Origin: Prostheceraeus crozeri
Lineage: Eukaryota > Platyhelminthes > Polycladida > Euryleptidae
DNA: 64,000 nt
Reading direction: 5' to 3'
Assembly: GCA_907163375.1 (NCBI GenBank)
Contig: CAJQUW010001848.1
Coordinates: 67,501 to 131,500 of the forward strand
The notes beneath the pieces are model-generated. The model had not been told where the DNA came from. It was given only the letters and a program-made list of their open reading frames with translations, and did not search any database. Below, in pieces: positions 25,774-37,800 of the stretch; the stretch's first letter is position 1, and every line of letters starts with the position of its first letter. The position numbers and the translations under genes are program-made.

Positions 25774-25957
25774 GGTGGTCTCCGTGGCACAGTGGTTGAC
25801 TGCTTGGCCTAGCGATCTTATCGTACAGACGTCGAGCCTCGAAAGTGTCACTGGAAGTCGTCAGGAAGGGCATCCGGACCAAAAGATCATAACGCAGATT
25901 AAAAGTCTGACAATGTCATCAACGTCCAAACTCCCAGCATTGGGGAGTAGTTGCATA
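25774..25957 (+). repeat. tRNA-derived SINE, with an inverted fragment next to it
   Basis: The head GTGGTCTCCGTGGCACAGTG has clear A and B boxes (CAGACGTCGAGCC), then GGAAGTCGTCAGGAAGGGCA, AAAAGTCTGACAATGTC and CCAGCATTGGGGAGTAG. A minus-strand fragment of the same family (CTTCCTGTAGATTTGCAATG through GCGATTCGAATACACGG) follows at about 25969-26030, giving a tail-to-tail pair. Confidence 0.78.
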
Positions 25958-26030
25958 AACCATCAATGCTCTTCCTGTAGATTTGCAATGACACTCTCGC
26001 GATTCGAATACACGGTCAAAGGATCAAGAG

Positions 26031-27687
26031 GCAACATAAAAGTAGTCATGTTCAAATATGCTTGGGGAATTATGCGATGCTCTTTATGAATGATAAGATA
26101 GATCGTAAATGAATGCCAAGACGTCATCAATAGAAAGAAGAATTAGCAATAATTTGATAATCGACCTGCTTGGACATGTTTCGTCGACTTTGTCCTCAAT
26201 AATGAGTAGAAGAAATACTTAAAAAATCGTAGAAGAGAACAATGATTGAACCAAAGCTTCTAGAATGCTGGGAGGGAACAGTAGGACAATACACATGTAG
26301 CTACTAAGTAAAGGATATTTGTGATAAGATTCATGCATCACGATATTTGCTCAGCAATGATAACTTACATTGTCGAAAAATTGTAGAGAACTTCCTAATA
26401 TCAAAGTGAGAAGCACAAAATGATAACTGCTCTTTGAAAATGCAAATGAGAGAATGAAATGAGGTCTAACTTTACTATAGCCGTTTGTTTAAAATATTGC
26501 TCCGTCTTGCAAATTCGATTAAGGCTTAGCAATCACCAAAGCATGTTTGTGCGAGGAATCCCCGAAGACCTCCAAGTGGAAATTTGATTTTCTGTCCCCA
26601 GCTCTCAAAACACAAGTCTCAAAATGCATTCCTTCTTGTCCGATCTATCCAAAGTCCAGTTCAATTTTTTCTTTGATTTTGCCTGTTACTTTTCCTCATA
26701 CAATTCTACTCTCGCAGCCTTGAACAACCCTTTCGCTGTCCCGAAATCCAATTGAATCTCAGCATAACCACAGTCGAATAGTTTTGATGACACAGCTGCC
26801 GTAAATGATTAAAGATGGGTGCGAAAATTTCATTACGAAGTTGTAAACTTCATTGCGAAGTAAATGATAGCACTCTACGGAGGAACATCTCTGAGAATAT
26901 CATTAATGATAAACAGAGATTATAAAAAATTGATCGCAATTAAATTGCTCTTTTCAACAGATTAATTGCAATTGAAATTTCTGAGCAATCAATTAATTGA
27001 AATTCAATTAATTTTTTGATAATCCCTGGTGGTAAATAAATGAAATAATGCATGGCTAGCGTAAAGTAATTTTCTTCATCGCTGATCTGTAGCACTTTCA
27101 GATTTTGAGATTTTGACACCACAGACTGAATTTCAATAAGAAGGCCAAAACCGCAATGTTAACGTCTTAATAGCGAATGCTTGATTGTGCACTTGTGCGT
27201 TTAATTAGTAAAGTGATAGATAGTCTGATTAATGAACCGATATCTAACGATCGATTAATCAATTTTTGCTATTGTTCACGATAGTGGGTGCTGTTCACCA
27301 GGTATGAGGCATAAATGACGTCATACTGAACATTCATAGTGCAAAGTTCATTTATTGTTCCATAGCATCATAGAAGAGCTGCGCTTCTATAATATTAATA
27401 TTCAACCATGTAACTCTGATCATCAAATGCCTCAATTTTACTTGCGAAAACCTAGCGGATGTGGACATTTCTAATGCAAATTGGAGGATGCGAAAGTTGG
27501 AAGCCTTTTCATAGTTGAGATTCATCTATCACATGATGAGAATGAATTATACTCACTCTCTCACTTTTATAAGCTAGTTGTTCCATTTTGTCAACGAATC
27601 TTCGCACACACTTTGTTAGCCTAGTTTGACATAAAACAATCGAACACGGGGATATATAGGTTCAGTGGTTGCCATTATTAGTCTCGT
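26031..27687. other. Gene-free stretch
   Basis: Holds an AATTAATTG-rich cryptic simple repeat at about 26940-27010, similar to that near 2300-2430. No gene recognised. Confidence 0.4.
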
Positions 27688-27868
27688 GGTCTCAGTGGCA
27701 TAGTGGTTAAGTGCTACAGCTTCTGATTCATTGGTCGTGTGGTCGAACCCTGAGAGAGTCAGTGAAAGTCGACAGGAATACATCAGGAATTAAAATAATC
27801 ATAACGTTCCATCTGAAGTCTGATTGTTTCGGCACCTTCCAAGCTTCTGGAGGGGAGTAATGACGTTA
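27688..27868 (+). repeat. tRNA-derived SINE
   Basis: GGTCTCAGTGGCATAGTGG gives the A box and GTGGTCGAACCC the B box. They are followed by GTCAGTGAAAGTCGACAGG, ATCATAACGTTCC, GAAGTCTGATTG and CTTCTGGAGGGGAGTAATGA. Moderate divergence from the 779-960 copy. Confidence 0.75.
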
Positions 27869-28951
27869 TAGCTAAACAACAGTCAACATACATGCTAACT
27901 TGTACTATTTAGTGTCACTTTAATTGATTGAGGTGAATTTTGATGTGGTAAGTTAACTTTCAACGATTCCTCAATCAACTCATCCATCAATGATAATACA
28001 CATGTGGCGCCTTATTATGACGACCGGGCAAGATCGGTGGTCTTCTTCCCATAAAATACACAACGTTCACACCAGAGACTCTACGTAAACCACAACAACC
28101 TCCCCGCAATGAAGCAACAGGCGTGCCCGGTGATGGATGGTAAACGCGTAAGATATCGCAGGAAACCCATCTCAGAGGCCATTTTTCGGTCAACTAACAT
28201 TCATCACTCACACCGTTCAACGAAATTCAATCTCCCTGGCTTACTGGCGACTTGAAACCGATCTAACGTAAAAAATAATCATGCTGATTATCTCAATCCA
28301 AATTGTCACCGTGAAATCAATGCCAAATGAGAAAATATGAAAAGAAAACAATGAAATTCAGTGGATAATCAAAAAAATGCTTTGTCCACTGATTAGGCAG
28401 CAAGAGAATTAAATGGAATTATCAAACAGGAACAAAAGGTTAATTGAGAATGAGAACGATCACTTTGAAATCGGAGATCAAATGCCAAGCTGAAATTGAA
28501 AGTAAATAATGAAGAGTTTAACTTCCGAAGTTTAAAACATAATGTCTTCCTACGCTCTGGAATCAGCAGAGGAAAGGTCAGTGGTCTGGAAGATGAGTTG
28601 GAGTAGAAAACAAACGTAGGAAATTGGATAAGGAAGTTGACCTTCATTGAGAGTAGATATCAAGGAAGACACACATATGGATAGCATTATATAACGAGAA
28701 TATGGGATGAGTTACTTTTTCATGGTTTTTAAGTGAGTCACTCATCGTCCACGCCAATTTGTCATGAGTTCTATTTTTTAATTTCACAGTGGTTGGGAGA
28801 GCACAAGAAAAAATAGATAGAAATAATGACAGTTTTATGAAAAAACGTGACAAAAGTAAGAGCTAGTAAACGTTGGCCAAAACACGGACAACAATTTCAA
28901 AACGCGAACTAATGGATATTAAGGAATGAAAGCGGCTAGAAAAATGATGGT
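27869..28951. other. Mostly AT-rich DNA with a small GC-richer block
   Basis: About 28005-28190 is visibly GC-richer than its surroundings and carries GGCGCC, GCCCGGTGATGG and ACGCGT. I could not assign it to a gene or a named repeat. The rest shows nothing. Confidence 0.35.
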
Positions 28952-29127
28952 TTAACGTCTCTATTCCCCTTTACTGGAGGCTTGGACGGTACTGACATTG
29001 TCATGCTGTGATCTGGAGGGCTGTACGGATGCCCTTCCTGACCACTTCTACTGACACTTTCGGGGCTCGAACTCTGGTGCAAAAGATATCTAGGCCAAGC
29101 ACTTGACCACTGTGCCACGGAGATCAC
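28952..29127 (-). repeat. tRNA-derived SINE, minus strand, well preserved
   Basis: The complement runs CTCCGTGGCACAGTGGTCAA, GTGCTTGGCCTAGATATC, CCAGAGTTCGAGCCCCG, AAAGTGTCAGTAGAAGTGG, TCAGGAAGGGCATCCGTAC, then GACAATGTCAGTACCGTCC and AAGCCTCCAGTAAAGGGG. With the 779-960 copy it defines the family well. Confidence 0.8.
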
Positions 29128-32100
29128 CCAAACCATCAATATCTTAAGGAACCATGGCGGCTAGAGAAGGATTCCGTCACGACAAGGATATATGATTATT
29201 GGCGACAATGTTCATCTGCTACAAATTCCCATCTCGCGTATATACTTTCATCATTAGGTCACAGCTTCATTTGTCATATCTGCTACTGCAAAAATGAACT
29301 TTGAATATATTGAAAGTCGGAAGGACTCGACCTTCTTGAAGAAAAGAAGGCTGGAAGATGGTGACATAGAAGCGTGGGACCACTGTGGTAGCTGTAATGC
29401 AGTATCCATTTCCCAAAAACTTCTTTCATAAGTCTGTGTCGAGTCTCCGTATACTGTACGTGGGGAGTTGCTTGAATTGTTTTGATGTTAATGTTCTATA
29501 TGAAACTCTATACCGATTGTTTGTCAGCGTTAACCAGCGGGATCTGTCAGCACGAAACAGCGGGAGGTGCCATTAATAGATAAGGAAATCCGCGGCCCAG
29601 TGATACACTGAATTCATCACGCGGTCCAGTTAGATGTCACCCTCTAAAACATCATGGTACCAAGAAACTAAACATCCTGCAGATGTTCTTGTCCAGCCGC
29701 GACAATACAACTCTTGGAAAAGCAAAACTTGAATATGTGATGCCTTAATTATCACATTTATACTTTTGAAGCGAATCGCTCTTCGTTCATGCCAAATTTT
29801 CATCCGACAGTCTCTCTTTTTTACTTCACAATGGTCTAGAGATAATGTGAAGAGGTTAATTATTATGGCAGTATTTAAAGTTGATGTTTAAAAAGAAAAA
29901 CGTGACAAAAGTCAGACCTGGAAAACAGGATCCAAAAACATGGATAACAAATTTCCGCACGCGAACTTGTCAGAAATGAAATATAGAACAGGACAGAAGA
30001 AGATTCCCTCACTTAAGTTTGATATTTGCATCGCTCGACCACCTGATACAATTAGGGAAACATGAATGATAGGAAGTGGGAGGTATTCGATGTCTATTGC
30101 ATTCCAGATTAGAGATCGTCCAACAGTCGTAGAAAATGGAAATAATCGAAGGATTTTGTTCGGGACAGAAAGTCTCGCCGATAAAATACTTCCCCAGTCC
30201 ATCAGACAGAGATTTCTTTGGCGCTGTAATCATTTAAACCTATCTTACCATTTTCATCTTAAATGTAGGTCAAGAAAACCGATTGGAGAAAAGATATATC
30301 TAACTCACGATAGTTTTGACCTCAATCACATGAATTTATAAGAATTGTGTTTTTTATATCTCAAACTACATAATTTGTGACTTACAAGGTATTTATATTT
30401 TTCATAACTAGACTTGTGGTGATACTCAAGGTGCGATTTGCATGGAGTTTCGATAGATATTTTTATGTGAAATTTGTACCTCTGAAAAGAGAATTTAGAA
30501 TATCTTCTAAACTGGTTTGGATAGGACTCAGTAGCATTCAGAAAAATTGGACATCTGAAGCTCCCATTGACTTTTGAAAATGCATTATCATGCTATATGT
30601 TGAATGAAATGGTTCGTTTTTAAATACAATGCACTGTAGACAAGTTTTAATTATCTTCTACCACTTTGAAAGCAACTAAAAGGTCAAAACCTTTTGATGA
30701 AATTGCAGAATTGTTGAAACATTGAATACTTTTTATTTGATTGGTGATAAATGCCTTCGGGGATTCAAGTTTTTCGGTATATTTGTGAGTAACATTTAAT
30801 TATGCAAGAAATATGAGCAAGAATTTACAATGTTGCATGAAACTGTCAAGCAGATCTAACAACACAAGAAAGTAATATTTGAAAATTGGCAACTGTCGGC
30901 TACTGAATTATTTTTCAATTGTTTAAAGAAACACCCTAACTTGGTTGATCTGTAGAAAATTCACATCGAAAACAATGATGATATTACTCGCCCTACGATA
31001 TTTCCGTGACCGAATGAATGTTGAATACCTTTCATTTTGACATCAAAGTATAGCCAACTGAAGAGTGCAAACCTGCTCAAATAATCTTAAGTAGAAATTC
31101 AACAATCGGAATTCAAACTCGCAACTCGAATAAACAAATAATTTGGCCAACAAGCGGCATGGCTTCTGTCAACTACAGAACTAAGCCAATCGCTTGTGTA
31201 CTTCATTTCCAGCATCTGTACTCGAACTACATCAGAAAAGGTAGGAGGGCGAATGAATGACGAGAGCTGAAGTTCTCTATAACTTTTTGCGCGGTATTTC
31301 TCAAGTACAAGCCGTCAATTTCACAAAGCCTTCACTTCTCAAAGATGAAATCTTCGAACGTCACGTTTGAGTCGACGCATTTGTTAAATTTATGCGATGA
31401 TGTGGAGTAAAAACAAAATCATCCTATGAGTTGTAGAAGAGCTAAAAGCACGCATTTTCACTCTCAATAAGTCACTTTGTATGTAAGCGGGCAATTCACT
31501 CCCTGATTCAAACGAACTTTCAGAAATTGCTCTTTGCGTCAATTGAAATGAAATTCTTTGAATATTAATCAACAGCTAGAATAAGGCGTTCTATGAAAAT
31601 GTGAACTCAACTGCGGAGATTGCAACACGAAATAATTTGACAGAAAACTACAGATTTGAGAAAATGTAACGAAATGCTTGATTTTCAATCTGGTCACGTT
31701 TGTGGAGCAGTTTCAACAATTCTTAATGCATAATTGTTTATTCAAGCCCTCGAAGGCGAGGTAATACATTTTCCTCGCTTGAAATAAACTCTGACTCACG
31801 CAGTAGACAACTATATAAATATTGGTGTTTATGTGAATGACAATGACAGAAATATAATTTTAGACATCGGTCTAAATGCCGGCCAATACGCTGAGATAAA
31901 GTCTGGTCCACTGAGGCTCATAATCAATCCTGTCGTTGTAGTGTCCATTCATAACATATGTTGAAAGTTTGCAATAAATTAAATTTAAATCCAATTTTTG
32001 ATTTCATCTCTAATAGCATCATTTATTAAAAACAAAATTTTAACTATGCGAATTTCGTGAGGCCATTTTATCATTTTTACCGCCCAGTCTGTTATATTTG

Positions 32101-35100
32101 CGTGGTCCATTGATTATGTACGGTCAGCTGTCAGACAAAATGCCGACTTTGGTCCAAAATCCTATAAAGATCGTTATAGCATCAAGGAATATAACGAATA
32201 CATGGTAATGCCACTTATCCGGATGCCTTCAGATAGATTATCAATAACTGGTAAATGCATTCATTGCAATCTTCTGTTACACTAAATTCGTTATCTATTT
32301 ACCTTTGACCTTTTTGTACATGGTTGGACAACCTGCACCTGTCTGAAACTTTTTTTCTTAATTTTTGAGATATTTTTCAAAATTTTTCTAAATTTCTTTA
32401 TTGCATTTCCTCTAGGACAGTAGAAGTCAACGAGGTGTCACGTCAATGAATTTGTAATAATGTACTCCACCCATTGAAATTCTCTTTCTACGTTCGGGTT
32501 TTCAAACCAAAAGCCTACACGAAGCTATAGCTTTTCAACAGAGACTTAGACTGCACGTCTTGGCGTAAACAGACTGCAAGGAAAATAACTGCACGTCTGA
32601 CGGATTTGAACCACCAACAAGTGAAAGATCAAGTTTGACGACGGTTCTCATCTTCTTCAATGTTGATAGAAAGCTTCATCATTTGTCTCCATTTCAAATA
32701 AGGTCATCTACTCAGGAAGGTACCTTCGGCTACCGTAAACATTCGATGACAAGCGAGAGAATAGCTGAGCTCTTGCTTAATTTCGTGCGTGATATTTCTC
32801 ATGGGGAAACATTTAGATTATCTAAAAATTGCAATCGTATTCAGATATCTGATAAGAATACAATTCGTGGTAGGAAATCAGAGAAAAATTTAATCGGTTA
32901 CAAACTATTCCTTATGTTACAGCAGATTGTGACTTTGTAATGAATAACTTTCTGATATGAATCAATATTATTGGTGAGTCACAGTGGCGATTTTATGAAA
33001 TAGCATTCTGTGTCTATCTTTCTGTTACACAGTCTCTAATCTTTTCCAACAAATGAACTTTTTAAACTTTCATGTATGCCCAACATGACAAAAATTCTGT
33101 CAACATAAATCTTTTCTATTTTTTTTTATTTTTTTATTACTTGTCTTTAAATGATTAAGTGGCTGAGACAAGTGAGTAAAAGCACTTGCTAATGCTACTT
33201 TCCTTGCAATGGCTATCTGCCTCCCATTTTGTTGCCAGTTGAATAAATATTAAATACCCAAATGTTTTATTGAATTTGTCATGAACAAAGAAGATGGACT
33301 AATACATAATGGGTAAATAAATTTCAACAATAACTACAATTGCAATATTTCGAAGAATAGTGTTCAGTCTTTTAGACACGGGAAGTGGATTTGCGTGTTT
33401 AAGATCCAATTAAATAGTTCAACTCATTCAAAACTTTGGTTTCAACATGTTTCAGATAAACATCAAAGCAAATTTGTAAAAGTTACACTACGAGGCTTGT
33501 TGTTCAGAATGTACCATTTTCGGATAGGAACAATTGATGTAATGACAATTGGAGATACTTTTAGTGTATTAAAAGGCATAAGGATGAGAATTTACTCCGT
33601 TTTAAGACAGCTAGCCTACTTCTATACCATGCTAGGTAGCTGATTATAATTGTACATGCAAAGTCAAAATCATAATTCATTATCTTCTTTCATAGCACAA
33701 TGCACACGTAGGTCTAAGCTTATGTTTTGAAATTTCGTGGCAAAAAGATGGCCATGACCATGTGGAAAGTGCGGAAACCAATGGAAACTGGTGGAAATAA
33801 TTCAAAAATGTATGTTTTTCAAGATGCTTCATGTGTTCATTTCAAAGAAGAACCCAACTGCAGAATTTACGTTTAAATGTAAGATTATTTTGAAAAATGG
33901 CGAGGATATTAAGAATGACATATTTCATTCGAAACTTCTATCTAAGTTGGGGCAAAGGCACAGCTTCCTGTAACATTGTGGACACGGACTGGACCTCAAC
34001 AGTTGTCTCACGGTTGTGTGATTACCGATCACATTTTCACTTTAAAGAAACTCTGTTATGAAACTCCTTAAGATGGTTTTGCTATTGAATTGACATATGG
34101 AATAGCGGAGGAGTCTAAAATTTTCCTGACTCCTCAACACTTCTGAAATCGCACTAAACATTTTGACTATGGTTGACATGAAATTCAGCACATGTTTAAA
34201 TTGTGATAAAATGAATACATGATTTGGGTCACAATGGTCGGCTAACTCATTGCAATTCAATAAAATGGTACAATTACAGACAAAGAACATGCAGCATGAA
34301 ATAAATATATCCAACAGCAAGTCTGTCGAATCAAATAAACACAAAGGAGTTGGAAAATCCTTTCGCTGACACAGGAGACACTGTCAATCGTCAAATTTTC
34401 TGGACGTAGATCTCTCACGAAACATGGTACAGTGAGCGAATACCGAATATTAGACTCAGTCAGACGAAATAACTTTAAACAAAGATAATCAGGAGAAAGA
34501 GGAAAAGGACAAAGTAAACATCATTGAAAAAAATCTGGCAGCGTGATGTTCTACACGTGACAAATCTGACAGAAGATGCTCGTATCGCTAGTTTACAAAA
34601 ACAAGGAAAGGCGCAAGTCAAAATGAAAGCAATACAACATCTAAAAATGACTTCTGACGGAAATGTAGCTCTCCTAAAAATACGAAGGATATCTTCCAAG
34701 CTAACATTCAAAGTGAAAGTTCAAGTGATACATTAGGTATATCGCTAGGACATAATACACAGTCAGGCCATGTGCAAATGAGCCTGTGGTTAGAGTATGA
34801 TATGAAAGTAACAGTTCACTATTTCCGACATGCAGACATCTGCGAGCAATTTTAACTACGTCTACCCAAGAGAGACAGACAACGAAGAAGTCCATGGTCG
34901 TCAGTTAGATATCAATTGTAGGCCTGCTGTATGCGCAAACGTCCACATGGCGAAATATGCCTACTTTACGTTGCCACTGCGTAACAGTTGTGACTACTGA
35001 CCAGGTTGAGAATGTTTAGAAGCATTACTTAGCTCGCCATACTCAAAATCATCAAATAAGCTGTGCATGTGAAGAATATTTTCACTCCAAATCACTCCAA

Positions 35101-35465
35101 AAATTGATCAACAACAAGCCATGAAGCTTCTATTTCGCATAGTGGCTATTGGCCAATATTAAAACACGTATAAATTGGAAATTTTGGAATTCGGGCAGTG
35201 ATAAATGAAAATATGAGATGCCGAGGCTGTTCAGTGTTTAATTTCTCACCTTTATTGATGGTCCAAGTTTGAATGATGAGAGCTGATTGTGTATTTTCCT
35301 AATATGATCCGTTTGCAGCGTCAACGATAATGGATAATTCGAATCCGAAAAGATGAAATGGCACAATAACGGAATTCAAACACATATAGAGTGCAAAACA
35401 CTGCAGTAGTTGATAGACCAGTCACGACAGTGCGAGTAACCGGTCGTCCACTTTACTGGCAAGTG
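29128..35465. other. Long gene-free stretch
   Basis: Over 6 kb without a supportable gene, RNA or recognised repeat. Frames up to about 100 codons (near 29912 minus, 32635 plus, 34042 minus) have AT-rich chance composition. It could be intergenic or intron of an unseen gene. Confidence 0.4.
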
Positions 35466-35960
35466 TCAGTTTTCATGAAATTTACACATCTTCGAAGCTC
35501 TCAGTAATCCGTTCTCTGAAGCAGTGCCCAGACGCTCCACTAATTGGCGCGCACGACAGCCAAAGACAAGAGAATCAGGTGGTTTCGCCGCCTGCGATTG
35601 GCTGATAGCGCTTCGACATCCTTTCATCTGTTGATGTTTACCTGAAAGAAACGAGCTTTTATTATCGTCTGAGATCACAGATTGCCAAAGATTATCCGAG
35701 TCTCCGAGAAGAAGGGACGAAATTACCCTCCCCAGACAGGGGCGCGACGGCACTTTCAAATTAAGGGGCGGAAGATAAATCGATCATTCAAAGAGCGCAA
35801 ACTTTATATATATGCTTCCTATCAATATAAGCAGTGTTGAATTTGAGGGGATGGAGAGTGCGGAAGTTCCCATGCACTGCCTCGCCTCATCCCCGGTACT
35901 GAAGATATGCCCTCCTTCCCTGAGGAGGAAGAATATTTCCAGTGTATATAGATAAACCTT
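35466..35960. promoter_or_regulatory. GC-rich island with TATA and CCAAT-type words, possible promoter
   Basis: GC and CpG content rise sharply against AT-rich flanks (GGCGCGCACGAC, GGGGCGCGACGGC, GGGGCGGAAG). Two ATTGG words (ACTAATTGGCGC, GCGATTGGCTGAT) and a TATATATA tract at about 35805-35814 are present. Downstream, GGGGATG at about 35848 pairs with CATCCCC near 35890, with an inner AGTGC/GCACT pair, so the transcript could fold. A 97-codon minus-strand frame (35466-35759) covers part of the island but has no recognisable domain. It may be the promoter or first exon of an unseen gene, or a small structured RNA gene. Confidence 0.35.
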
Positions 35961-37329
35961 ATATTGCCTTAACCAGATTGATCGAGCATCAATTGATTAT
36001 TTTTGTGAAAATAAGAAACATTGACTGGTGCAGGCCTAATTTCCTCACGATTCTTCCTGAACTACGTTGTCTAATCATCAATAATTAACTTTCTTTGTTC
36101 AGAAGGATGACAAATGAATTCAAGAAGCAGAAAATGCTTAAAGGAATTATAAGTATAACGAAACCATCACAAAAAGAGTGGAATCCAGAAGGCCATCTTG
36201 TTTCTTTCAAGGTCTTGTCGACAGCGTACACATTGCATTGTAATAAAATTCTTCACAATCCAGAAAATCAGGTTTGGGAATATTGTTTACCTTTTGCTCT
36301 GTGAATGTTGATAGAAGTCCGATACGTGTGAATTCAGTATAGGTCTACTTGCAGCAAATTTCAGAATGATCCTCTTTTGGAATATTTATTCTGATCTTCT
36401 CATGCGTAGATCTACCACACATTTCTTATTCATAAGGGTATCTAAGGACCTTATTTGAAGCATTATTTGACTAAATACGGATGGCACCAAATGTATGCAT
36501 TGAAGAGTCCCTTTCAAGCATCAAATAGGCCTATCTCCTCCTTGTTCCATTTATGGTTCCATCTAGTCGAGAGCAGTTCTAGGTGCGAGGATGATAGTGG
36601 TGCTATAAGAATCGCTATCCTCTTCCTTTTGATCACCATTTTTTCCGGCTTTGGTAACGACGTCGACCCAAAAAACTTTCGCGTTGAAAACTTCCCCCTA
36701 CTGCAATCAAGCTCAAATCCAACATTGAATAGAAGTGTAATAAAAAATATTTCAGTAGATAATGAAATGTCAGGGTGTGGGAATCTATAGAAAAATAGCA
36801 TTTTATAATCGAGAATACATACTATACTAGCAAATAAAAATGCTTTGCAAATTGACAATGAATGCTATCAACGTTTCCACCACTACCCCTCTGTTTCTAT
36901 ACCCCAGCGTCTATAGAATGACCCAGTTTTCTATCGGCATCTAATGGTCTTCGCGCAGAATGGTCTATAAGATGATCTTGATAAAACTGTCCCAGAGAAA
37001 GCCACAGAAATGTTTTGATGGTAAAAGTGACGATTTCAGCAACATCTAAAACGTGGGTTTCAGTTAAATTTTTAGCCGAAAGTTCAATAGCCTCTGACAG
37101 TTTGAAGGTAGGCCTATTTGGGCCTGCTTCCATGAACGGTTAGAGATTATCGACTTTCTGGCTAAAATAGCCTAGGTTTATTAAACTGAAACCTAGGTTT
37201 TAGAAATTGCTGAGAACGTTTTTGCTACTCAAATTCCAGTTTATGGCTTTCCCCTTGCACAGCTTCACCAAAATTAAGTTTCACAACCATTTTGACCTGG
37301 AAACTTTCTATCCAGTGCTTTTACCTGTT
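35961..37329. other. Gene-free stretch
   Basis: Overlapping frames on both strands at about 36455-36860 (111 and 114 codons) show no motif. No exon can be supported. Confidence 0.35.
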
Positions 37330-37800
37330 ACCCGTTACCACCTACGCCGACTGACGCAAAGGGCCTTGGTGATATTTCTCCATGCACTTCTGTCCTGAGC
37401 TCGTCCCTCGATGTTCTCTCAACATTCTGCAGCTTCCTTCTTCATCGTCCGCAGCCAAGTGGGCTTAGGTCGACGTCTTCTCCGTGACCCGTTTGGTTTC
37501 CACATGTTGTCCGTAGTATGCTGTGTGACTCCCGTCTCGAGGTGTGTCCGAGTCATCGCCATCTCCAGTTCATTAGCACTTCATCCAACCATGACACTTT
37601 CGTTGTTTTACGGATATCAACATTTGTTACTTTGTCCTGCCATTTCACTCCCAGGATCCTTCGTAAGGCTTTAATCTCGGACACACTGAAACATATGGAA
37701 ATGGTCTCATTGTCGTACCAGCCTTCACAGCCATTTGCTTGTACAGATCTCGCTAGCGTTTTGTACAGAGGCACTTTTGAATGGATCATCAATCTGCTTT
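37330..37800 (-). pseudogene. LINE 3' end (post-RT region) fragment
   Basis: On the minus strand the frame 37553-37792 gives a damaged GCEGWYDNET-type stretch, then EIKALRRILGVKWQDKVTNV and TTKVSWLDEVLMNWRWR. In other frames further left it gives AYYGQHVETKRV and HLAADDEEGS-type sequence. RRILGVKWQDKVTN followed by a conserved tryptophan-rich segment is the familiar C-terminal region of non-LTR retrotransposon RT proteins. The copy is 5'-truncated and has several frame changes. Confidence 0.7.

Noticed and set aside
28005-28190. Remnant of an LTR element, suggested by GGCGCC and a GC-rich block
   Set aside because: No paired terminal repeats, primer site or gag/pol frame could be seen.
35466-35759. 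97-aa minus-strand protein in the GC island
   Set aside because: No domain, and the frame crosses a possible splice site and the CCAAT-type words. A promoter reading is preferred.
36455-36858. Opposed 111- and 114-codon frames
   Set aside because: They overlap on opposite strands, have no motif, and either could be chance.
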